From Amblyomma americanum (lineage: Eukaryota > Arthropoda > Arachnida > Ixodida > Ixodidae): a stretch of DNA of 64,000 nucleotides. The stretch is taken from positions 549,301,531 through 549,365,530 of the forward strand of contig NC_135497.1 of NCBI RefSeq assembly GCF_052857255.1, written 5' to 3'. Of the stretch, positions 44,725-52,712 are shown in pieces (positions within the stretch are counted from its first letter, which is position 1; each line of letters opens with the position of its first letter). A program made the position numbers and the translations under genes. Under the pieces are notes generated by a model. That model had not been told where the DNA came from. It saw only the letters and a list, made by a program, of their open reading frames with translations, and did not search any database.

Positions 44725-45834
44725 TTATTCGGCGGAACGGTTCCCCCGGAGTTCCGCCAAATCCTTTCCCGACGTTGGAGGGCCGGCACAGTCCCTCGCG
44801 TAGTGTCCCCGCAGGCCGCAGCGGAAGCAGGTCATGCGGACGTCGTTACGCAGGCGTCGGATAGAGGCCGCAGTTGGGGCTGCGGACCGAGGAGCCTGCA
44901 CCCGGACGCTGCGCTCGGCAGACGGTGGCGACCCCCGCGTGGCCAGCAAAGTCAATTCCGCCTCGATGGCGAGCGCCATGGCGGCGCGGACGGAATCAGG
45001 ACGGCCAGAGCGGACCAAGCGCTGCACCTCGGGGAGTCGGATGGCGTCGACAAACGCCTCGGTGCCGACCAGGGCCACGGCGTTCTGAGGCGCTCCCGGC
45101 AGCGACTGCAGAGCCAGGCGCTCAATGGCGGCGGCGAGGTCCTGGTACGTCTCCCCGGGCTCTTGACGGCGGGCTCGCAGGCGGTGGTACTGCACACGGG
45201 GTTGACCTGAGGCACCATAGTGGTCGGCGAGGAGGCCCGCCAGAACAATGTAAGAGCCCAGCTGGTCGGGCGGCACGTTCTGCAGCAGCTCGGTGGCGCG
45301 GCCCCTCAGTTTTGCAACGAGCATCCATGCCTTCATTTGCTCGTCCCAGCCTCTCGCCGCCGCAATACCGTCCAGCTGGATGCGGTAAGCATCCCACGAG
45401 ATGGTGCCGTCAAATGTGGGCAATTCCACAACGTCCAACGAACACTGCGGCGAGGACGCACCCGCGCCGAGCACGCCATTGGCGGCCACGACCGCAGGCC
45501 CAGCGACGGCAGAGCCGTAAACAGCGGCGGCGGGGACGCCCAAAGGCACCTGACCTGTGCTCGGCTCGGCTGGCACCAGGCGACGGAGTTCGCGCCGGAG
45601 AGCTTCCATCTCCCCAGCCTGGGCAGTCAGACGGGCCTCCCATGCGTCCATCCGTTTGGTGACTGTATCCAGGAGGCGCTCAACACCGGCGTCCGGCTGC
45701 TGCGAAGAGCCGAGCCCCTCCGAGCGCCTAGGTCTAGCGGCGCCGGCCGCAGCGTCGTCGGCGCTATCGGCTGGTGGTGGACTCCTGTCGTCTGGCACGT
45801 CGGGTGCTTGATTCCGGGAGCGGGTGAGCGGCAT
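44725..45834 (-). CDS. Gypsy gag with CCHC zinc knuckle
   Basis: Complete-looking 369-codon frame starting 23 bp inside the 5' LTR. Begins PLTRSRNQAPDVPDD, then an acidic/Ala-rich N-terminus, a short coiled-coil-like stretch (RKRMDAWEARL-type) and a capsid-like helical region (TFDGTISWDAYRIQL, KLRGRATELLQNVP, YHRLRARRQEPGETYQD). One CX2CX4HX4C knuckle, CFRCGLRGHYARDC, lies near residue 340. Gag packages the element RNA. Between LTR and start codon is TGGTGGCAGCGGTGGGATC, the probable primer-binding region, with unusually little leader. Confidence 0.85.
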   Translation of the reverse strand: MPLTRSRNQAPDVPDDRSPPPADSADDAAAGAARPRRSEGLGSSQQPDAGVERLLDTVTKRMDAWEARLTAQAGEMEALRRELRRLVPAEPSTGQVPLGVPAAAVYGSAVAGPAVVAANGVLGAGASSPQCSLDVVELPTFDGTISWDAYRIQLDGIAAARGWDEQMKAWMLVAKLRGRATELLQNVPPDQLGSYIVLAGLLADHYGASGQPRVQYHRLRARRQEPGETYQDLAAAIERLALQSLPGAPQNAVALVGTEAFVDAIRLPEVQRLVRSGRPDSVRAAMALAIEAELTLLATRGSPPSAERSVRVQAPRSAAPTAASIRRLRNDVRMTCFRCGLRGHYARDCAGPPTSGKDLAELRGNRSAE

Positions 45835-45856
45835 GATCCCACCGCTGCCACCAAAA

Positions 45857-46041
45857 TGTTACGGTGTGGGATGCCACGGGGTGGCCACGGGCCCGCCCAG
45901 AGAAATATAGCAGCAGTACGGAGGAGAGCCGGCGAAGCACGACCGGCGGCGGCCAAGCTTTCTCGTTCTATCTCCCTCGTGCTAGCGCCGCGCGCTCGCC
46001 GCTCGCGCTCGCTCTCCGCCTCTTCTTTTATTCCCGTATCA
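45857..46041 (-). repeat. 5' LTR of the gypsy element
   Basis: On the plus strand it reads TGTTACGGTGTGGGATGCCA to TTTATTCCCGTATCA, giving TG...CA ends in element orientation. It includes AATAAA (element sense, near 46030), a possible polyadenylation signal. It is followed by target duplication GTAT. Confidence 0.9.
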
Positions 46042-46116
46042 GTATTTTGAAACAAGAGACAACCAGTTCACCACTATGAGCACTCGTCCCGGAGCTCAAA
46101 TAACATGCACCTACCT

Positions 46117-47326
46117 CAAAACAGTCTGTCCGTTTTCAACGTTTGAAGCTTGGGATGGGCACAGGCTGCCAGTGCGCAACATCCTCTCGAGGCTAAATGT
46201 CATGGCTCTTTCATCCACACAGTCGTTGCCGCCAGCCATTTTCCGCAAAGAACTGAAGAGGAGCTCGACGGCGTCGCTCGAGAAGTTCCTTGTTAAAACA
46301 TAAAGAAGCCGCTCGCGAGAAGGTACTTAATGCATAGTATCGTAGATTTGCTTGTCAGCAAGACAGCTTCGTAGGTTTCAGCACTAAGAAACTTTTTCCC
46401 GCTCCTTTTACAGGCATTGTAGAGAGTTTCGAGGCAGTCTGGAAACTCCTTCTCCAGCCATTGTAGGCGTTCGTCGGTAGCGCAAAAAAAAAGTGCATTT
46501 GGTCAGGCTTTCTCATATGCACATGTGCGGTTCGGTTGGCCACATTGTGGATGGCAAACCACTTCTGCATCATCTTCATAAACAATATTGTTGCGTGTGC
46601 GTTCCTAAACTGTTCTGCCTGAGGGTGGTAACTGGGGTATTCTTTCAAAAAAGAAAGCGCCGAGATAACTTCATCTGAAAACAGCTGCACTGCTCTGCCC
46701 ACATGCATCTTCTGAAAATTAGTTGGCTCTATGTGCTTCTGTGTCAGGAATCAAACTGGTTTCACAATATCGTTTTTTTTTGATGGACATAGAGCTGTTT
46801 CACAAACTCTCCAGTTACTGGCTGACCGCCATCTGTCATTTCCCCGTCCAGAAAAAGGTTTCGCACGTTTTTAATAATATGACACTGGTCAAAGGACAAG
46901 AATAGGTTTCTTTCTGGATCACATGGATGACTGACCACTGGCTTGAGAGAGCCATTGTCCAGGTGGCGCATCATTGTGACAATAATCTTGTGGTTATCCG
47001 TGGCGATTCGGACGACGTAGAGGCCACACTTTTCAACTTCAGCGATCACTTATTTTGTCAGCTGATACAGGAGCTTGCCACTTAATCGGATAGCGAAGGA
47101 AAAGCCGCAAGGAATTTTGTACGACATGGACAGGTATGTTGCAACGAAACACAGCACCTTGTTGGCAAGCACGATGTTGTTTACATTCTCTCCTGTCCCA
47201 GCGTCTTCTCTCACAGTTTGCTGACCAAAAAAGCAGTCCATTTTACGATCGTAGATCTATTTGGAGCTTATAGCCATTTCATGCAAAATAATTGAGAAAA
47301 CCCGTGCTTGCTCATTCAGCAGCCCC
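46117..47326 (-). pseudogene. P-like transposase, RNase H-like core part
   Basis: Minus-strand readings in order: QARVFSIILHEMAI (47310-47270), MDCFFGQQTVREDAG, an in-frame stop at 47050-47052, then IAEVEKCGLYVVRIATDNHK and LSFDQCHIIKNVRNLFLDGE. After a frameshift in an A-run at about 46770 come QKMHVGRAVQLFSDEVISAL, FRNAHATILFMKMMQKWF, then NFSSDAVELLFSSLRKMAGG and MTFSLERMLRTG. The exon ends at a GTAGGT donor (46116). TDNHK and the FDQCHIIKNVRN block fit the catalytic core of THAP9/P transposases. One stop and at least two frameshifts make it inactive. Confidence 0.75.
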
Positions 47327-47335
47327 ACCTCTTGC

Positions 47336-48708
47336 CTTATGACCTCGACTGTACCAGAAGCTTGGAAGAATGCAAACGTTATCTTAATTCTTATGAAGGG
47401 AGACGCCAAGGACTTGAAAAATTACAGGCCCATCAGCTTACTATCCGTTGCCTACAAAGTATTTACTAAGGTAATCGCTAATAGAGTCAGGGCAACGTTA
47501 GACTTTAATCAACCAAATGATCAGGCAGGCTTTCGTAAAGAATATTCCACAATAGATCATATTCACACTATCAATCAGGTGATAGAGAAATGCGCAGAAT
47601 ATAACCAACCTCTATATATAGCTTTCATTGATTACGAGAAAGCATTCGACTCAGTGGAAACCTCAGCAGTCATACAGGCATTGCGTAATCAGGAGGTAGA
47701 AGAGCCTTATGTCAAAATACTGGAAAATATATATAGCAACTGCACAGCTACTATAGTCCTCCATAAAGTCAGCAATAAAATTCCAATAAGAAATGGCGTC
47801 AGGCAAGGAGACACGATCTCGCCAATGCTGTTCACCGCATGTTTGCAGGAGGTATTTCGAGGCCTGAGTTGGGAACAGTACGGAATAAGAATAAATGGAG
47901 AATACCTAAATAATCTGCGATTTGCTGATGACATTGCCTTGCTGAGTCACTCAGGAGGTGAACTGCAAATCATGATCAATGAGTTAGACAGGCAGAGCAG
48001 ATCGATGGGTCTAAAAATTAACATGCAGAAAACCAAGGTAATGTTCAACAGCCTAGCAAGGGAACAACAGTTCACAATTGGCAGCGAGAGCCTAGAAATT
48101 GTGACGGAATACGTCTACTTAGGGCAGGTAGTGACAGCTGATCCGGATCATGAGAGGGAGATAACTAGAAGGATAAGAATGGGGTGGAGCGCATACGGCA
48201 AATTCTCGCAGATCATGAGTGGCAGTTTACCAATTTCCCTCAAGAGGAAAGTGTACAACAGCATAATCTTACCGGTACTCACCTACGGGGCAGAAACGTG
48301 GAGACTAACGAAAAGAGTTCAGCTTAAGTTAAGGACAACGCAGCGAGCCATGGAAAGAAAAATGATAGGTGTAGCGTTAAGAGATCGGAAGCGGGCAGAG
48401 TGGGTGAGGGAACAAACACGGGTTAATGACATCCTAGTAGAAATCAAGAGAAAGAAATGGGCTTGGGCAGGGCATGTAATGCGAAGGCAAGGTAACCGCT
48501 GGTCCTTAAGTGTAACGGAGTGGATTCCAAGAGAAAGTAAGCGTAGCAGGGGGCGGCAGAAGGTTAGGTTGGCGGATGAGATTAAGAAGTTTGCAGGCAA
48601 AGGGTGGATGCAGCTGGCAAAGGATAGGGTTAATTGGAGAGACATGGGAGAGGCCTTTGCCCTGCAGTGGGTGTAGTAAGGCTGATGATGATGATGATGA
48701 TGATGATG
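47336..48708 (+). mobile_element. 5'-truncated RTE-like LINE inserted in P-like exon
   Basis: Insertion flanked by the 9-bp duplication ACCTCTTGC (47327-47335 and 48709-48717). 3' end is a (GAT)n/(GATGAT) run at 48682-48708. Removing it restores the P-like protein reading across KQEV|GLLNEQ. The body is the C-terminal two thirds of an RTE ORF. Confidence 0.9.
47345..48676 (+). CDS. RTE-like LINE reverse transcriptase, 5'-truncated but open
   Basis: A single open frame with no stop for over 440 codons: VPEAWKNANVILI, KNYRPISLLSVAYKVFTKVI, QAGFRKEYSTIDHI, AFIDYEKAFDSVET, NGVRQGDTISPMLFTA and the catalytic LRFADDIALLSH near 47920-47955. The C-terminal part follows, YVYLGQVVTADP, LPVLTYGAETWRLTK and KWAWAGHVMRR, as in RTE-type elements. 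It ends WRDMGEAFALQWV plus stop, 30 bp before the GAT tail. The endonuclease half is absent because of 5' truncation, so it is a dead-on-arrival copy, but the open frame points to recent arrival. The few codons before 47345 belong to the host P-like exon. Confidence 0.85.
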   Translation, partial: STVPEAWKNANVILILMKGDAKDLKNYRPISLLSVAYKVFTKVIANRVRATLDFNQPNDQAGFRKEYSTIDHIHTINQVIEKCAEYNQPLYIAFIDYEKAFDSVETSAVIQALRNQEVEEPYVKILENIYSNCTATIVLHKVSNKIPIRNGVRQGDTISPMLFTACLQEVFRGLSWEQYGIRINGEYLNNLRFADDIALLSHSGGELQIMINELDRQSRSMGLKINMQKTKVMFNSLAREQQFTIGSESLEIVTEYVYLGQVVTADPDHEREITRRIRMGWSAYGKFSQIMSGSLPISLKRKVYNSIILPVLTYGAETWRLTKRVQLKLRTTQRAMERKMIGVALRDRKRAEWVREQTRVNDILVEIKRKKWAWAGHVMRRQGNRWSLSVTEWIPRESKRSRGRQKVRLADEIKKFAGKGWMQLAKDRVNWRDMGEAFALQWV

Positions 48709-49726
48709 ACCTCTTGCTTTAGGCGTTCTTTCATTAATGGTTTGATCCCACTTTCACTGTTGGATTTGCCAACATAGCGAAGTAGCGTGTTTTTAAGGCA
48801 ATTTCAACAGTCCTCTGTTGCGTATGTAACGGAATGCCTTAGGGGACAAGTAGTCCCGGACAAAGTCTGGAGACCACACGGGCCGCTGCCTTGACGCATT
48901 GGCGATCTCTTCCGCTAGGCAGTCTTCTAAGCAGAACTGGGCTGTGCCGACCTTGTCCAAGCACTTTCTCAACGCCAAGTGGAGACTGTGGTTTTCAAAA
49001 CCACTGAGCTTCTTTTTTAGGCGGATGTTTTCTCGCAGCAGTCTCCCGATAACATCTGCTTTCCTGAACAATTTCCCTCTCATTCGGTTTATATTCCTTG
49101 AATCGGACTGCTTGAGCGGAAGAAGGTCATCGGTAGTTTGCGTTGCGCAATCAAGTGGCTCACTAGACTGCTGTAATTCACCGACTGCATCTTCTGCACT
49201 TGGTTTCTCATATCCTGCACCTTTAGGACTTGCTTCTTCCTCTCCTCACAAGGGTGCATGAATCAGGCTGTCTTCATACACTACAGGAAACAAGCAGGCA
49301 GCTAGAAGTTGCCGAATGGCCTGTGCTTTTTTCGCGACCACAGGCTGAACCAGCAGCTTCATCAGGGCTGCTCGATAAATTTGATGCCCTTTCTTGGTTT
49401 GGAGTAGAATTCTGCGTAAATCTTTCCAACTTACGTCTTTTTTGTGGCTGTTGTGGCTGCATGTAGCTTGGGTAACCCGCGAACACGCTCGGAACAGCAT
49501 CCCGTTTCAGGCGCCGCAGCTTTGTGGACCCCAAAGTATAATCCGAATCTAAAACGTGAAGGCTGCAGACGACACTGCTAGCAGACTTGTCATTTGGAAC
49601 AAAATCTTTTCTTGATATGGCCTTCAGCCATGCTTGGCGGCGATCATCATTCGCGGGAAATTCGTGAAAACTTATTCCAAGTTTTTTTTTGCTCTCAGAG
49701 TGGCAGAAAGGTACGCAGCAGTACAT
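48709..49726 (-). pseudogene. P-like transposase N-terminal part with THAP domain
   Basis: The start at 49726 gives a THAP zinc-finger: C-X3-C (CCVPFC), the invariant Pro in HEFPAN, QAWLKAI, a CSLHV pair and AVPSVFAGY at the end (about residues 3-85). A lysine/proline linker follows (QPQQPQKRRKLE). After a frame change near 49250 the reading continues EEEASPKGAGYEKPSAEDAV, then RADVIGRLLRENIRLKKKLS, a coiled-coil-like segment, and WSPDFVRDYLSPKAFRYIRN. The RTE insertion then cuts the exon. THAP domains bind the transposon ends. The change of frame may be an unrecognised intron rather than damage. Confidence 0.8.
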
Positions 49727-49739
49727 TTATCTGAAAAAT

Positions 49740-51919
49740 ACAGAAGCAGATAGGATTGTGGTGCGAAGCTCATGACAGAGAAGCGATGTAGTTTTCATCA
49801 CACCGCAAATAATTTAATTGCGGGATCACATTAGCTACATCAAACCACTCGCACCTTCCAGGAACACATGCAACATAGCAAAACAAAGCCCAGCAAAATG
49901 TTCTCGCTTCAAGAGCAAAAAAGCAGAGCTCAGAACTTCTGACTCTCGTGGTGGCGTATAAACAATGCACTAGCGCTTATCGTAATTAATTATGTTGATC
50001 GAGCCAGAGAGAGCTTCGCTGTAAAGTAGCTGGCCAGTACTTTAAAAATCGAGTGAAAGGCATAAAAATCATACCTGAGTTTTGTCATACAGCGCGGCAA
50101 CTTTTGCAACACAAAAAAAAAACATTCAGCACGATGGCGTGCTATCTGGACGAAATGTTGCGCGGTAAAAGACTCGGTTGCCCCAGTCGGCTTTTATACT
50201 ACCACTAAAGCTGCATGCAAAAGCAATCCGTAAATGTTTAGCAACGTACCTCGACTTCTTTGTAGCTGCAAGAAGGAGTCGAAAGAAATTGACTTCGTAT
50301 TCACTGTTCTTCAGCGTGAATACGTGCCAACAGGGTTGATGTCGCCACTGAAATCGCAGGCAGTGCCGGCCAGGCGAGCGCCGCTTGAGCCTTGGGCTAA
50401 GGTCGCCACCTCGCCTCGTGTTACGGAGTTAGCATAATTACACCATGGCCACCTGGATCGGCGCCCGTGGCGGGGCCCCACCGTGCGCGCGTGATCGAGG
50501 CGGCCGTGATTACACTTCGCTGCGCTACGCGCCGAATGGGACGGCCTGATCAACTGCGCGCCGCCGGAGCTGATCGCGGAGGCCACGCTACGTCGGGGCT
50601 AGTATGACCTTTCGCCGCCACGCGCCACTAGCGGGGTAGGACGCCCGTCGCATCACCGTCGCTCATAGAAACGCAGACCGTTCGCAGCTGTTCTGTCGTT
50701 GACTTCTCGACTGGGTTCATTTTGTTTCACGTACAATGAAAACATATTAAAAAGGGAGCACGGAAGCTCTTGTTGCTAAGGGTAACCGGCCCATTTCAGT
50801 CGTGTCGTTTGCGGCTATTGCTGTGCAATGCGCTCGCGCGTCGTCTGCTGCGCTATTATGACAGCGCGCGCCTGCTTGAATCCAATTCGTGAAAAATTGT
50901 TCTGTAGCCTTTAAGTTCGCTTGTCTGAGGGTCCTTATTTGAAAGCAGTGTTTGGCAGTAGCTAATACTGAAAGCTTGGGTGCTGAGAAAGCTCTGTTGC
51001 GTGCTGTTTACTCATGTAACCGACGACGCAAGCCGGAAGGGCATGCGATAAGTAGCACGTAAAGCCGTTAGACTGCTTCCAAACCGATACCTGATCCCGC
51101 GTTTCCTTCGTGGTTTTTGAGAGTTACCATTGTCGCCACCGAAGACACAGTTTGCGCCAGAAAATGTGGAGCTCTGATACGGTACCATCATTTGATTGGG
51201 CGCGCACTTTCCTGCAGCACTGTTTCTCGAATCGCAGTGTTGACGCTCAACATTGAGCGGTAGGCGCGAAAAATGCGCCCTGCTGTCAATGCAATCAGTC
51301 ATGTAACGTGAGGCGCTGTACCATCTGCCTGAAGATAGCACTGCGCGGACTACCTCAGCGCAATGGGTCTTCAATCTTTCTTTTAACTTTCTATCTCCCG
51401 CTTTCCTTCCCCTTTTTCAACTTATGCCCCATGGAACACTTCGAAAAAAAAAAAGATATAGGGGTTCATGTATTCAATAACGGTGCGTTGTGACTCAAGA
51501 CTTACTCCAAATCGAAAAAAAAAAACATTTATGGTGTCGAACTCCCACATATGGCAGGTTCGTGTGCTTTCGCGTTTCACAGTTTCGCGTATTTTCGCGA
51601 AATTGGCTTCTTTGCAACATGTTTGACTATGTCATGCATGTCAGTAACATTGAATGCGTAAATGCAGAGGCGCGCCCTCAGGAGACGAACCGGTTCATGA
51701 CCTTAATTAAGCCTGTGCTCGTTGCTGCCATCGCTCTTGCACTTAGCAACTCTGAGGCACAAAGAGCTGGGACAGCGTGCTCTACTAATGTAGCGAGAAA
51801 CTTTTGCAACGTCTGATCTTCTTGCACGGCACGGTCAGCAAAAGCTCTTATTGTGTCGGGAACTAAGAGAAGCTGAACTGACGGGTAGAGCAGCCCACCT
51901 CGGTCTTAGCTGCGGGTGA
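49740..51919. other. Interval without recognised gene
   Basis: Includes a GC-rich block at 50340-50640 with the inverted copy of the 28-bp motif. The remaining DNA is AT-rich with A-runs near 51450 and 51519. No exon was recognised. The block could hold the P-like element 5' end or a host promoter. Confidence 0.4.
50559..50586 (-). repeat. GC-rich 28-bp motif, copy 3
   Basis: Exact complement of the 38395-38422 motif. Confidence 0.7.
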
Positions 51920-52441
51920 TCAAACTGAAGGAGTGGCACGGTTGCTAACCGTCTTCGTACACAAAGTAAGGCTCTCGCATTCTATATGCTCGCCGACAAC
52001 TCGTGCAATGTAACCGCTGACATAAGCGGTAGCCGAGTTCTGAAGCGATGGCAGGCGCTGTGGCAAAATTGTGGTAGTAAGCCTCTGAAGCACCAATCTT
52101 TCTCTCAACCGCCTCGGCGCTGCTTGCGCAGTCGACGTCAGGGGAGGCTTTGGAGCTGAAGTAGAAGTTGGTTGCGCAGAAGAAAAGAGATCAGCGGATG
52201 TGAGCCTTGACATCGAAGCACATTCTTTGTGGGCAATATTGGATGCTGAATTAGATGCAGCGATCATGGTCTTCAGTAGCTTTCCGAGACCTGACAGTGC
52301 AGCCCGAACATCCAACATGTCTTTACACCCGAATAACATTCGCAAACTGCCAAACAGGGATTCAATTTGATGACTGTTGAACTTTCGGGTGGGGACGAAA
52401 AAGAACTTCTCTTCCGTCAGCAGATATTTGACACACGCCAC
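51920..52441 (-). pseudogene. Second P-like transposase lineage, C-terminal fragment
   Basis: A 173-codon minus-strand frame: CVKYLLTEEKFFFVPTRKFN, HQIESLFGSLRMLFGCKDML, DVRAALSGLGKLLKTM, then a Ser/Thr/Ala-rich linker and NSATAYVSGYIARVVGEHIE. Block order matches the P-like element upstream (KYLL, then NFSSDAVELLFSSLRK with GGNDCVDERA, then NAIVAYITGFVARVV), but identity is low, so it is a different lineage. Unlike the first element these blocks are joined in one open frame without introns between them. No N-terminal THAP or core is found beside it, so it is a fragment. Confidence 0.65.
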
Positions 52442-52712
52442 TGTAGAATAGGTAGTGAGCAGAATCGCCTGATATACGTCTCGTCTGTGAGAAATTCACG
52501 GGTATGCCCACAACTTTTTCGTTTTAGCTCTTCTAAATACATGGGGCCAGATTGTATGCGGAATACGAACTTGAAAAAGCCTCAGGAACGCATGAATGCA
52601 ATTAAACACGCATGCAAACGCGAAAGCAAGAATCGTACTGCGCGCGGCCGATCAGCGCCAGCCCATCGTCTCGTATTATCGAGGTGAGCGGAGGCACCCG
52701 ACGCGCACGACG

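Larger units (their letters stand above)
40675..46041 (-). mobile_element. Ty3/gypsy-type LTR retrotransposon
   Basis: Minus-strand element with 5' LTR 45857-46041 and 3' LTR starting 40675. It is flanked by the 4-bp direct repeat GTAT (40671-40674 and 46042-46045). LTRs are short (185 bp) and begin and end TG...CA in element orientation. The two LTRs look identical over the about 178 bp that can be compared, which implies a recent insertion. Gene order gag, protease, RT, RNase H, integrase, GPY/F places it in Ty3/gypsy. No env-like frame is present. It sits inside an intron of the P-like transposase gene. Confidence 0.9.
39320..49726 (-). mobile_element. THAP/P-element-like transposon, split by two later insertions
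   Basis: Minus-strand coding blocks in order: THAP domain, leucine-zipper-like region, RNase H-like/GTP-binding core, C-terminal YITGFVARVV block. An RTE LINE (47336-48708) interrupts an exon and an LTR retrotransposon (40675-46041) sits in an intron. Removing both leaves about 3.7 kb of gene span. Element ends were not recognised with confidence; the inverted GC-rich motif at 38395 and 50586 brackets it but lacks an 8-bp target duplication. Confidence 0.75.

Noticed and set aside
44070..45662. Long plus-strand open frames across the gypsy gag and protease
   Set aside because: These are antisense shadows of GC-rich coding sequence on the minus strand, with low-complexity Arg/Ala translations.
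38395..50586. Definite terminal inverted repeats of the P-like element
   Set aside because: The 28-bp motif pair is suggestive, but no 8-bp duplication flanks it and a third related copy lies elsewhere.
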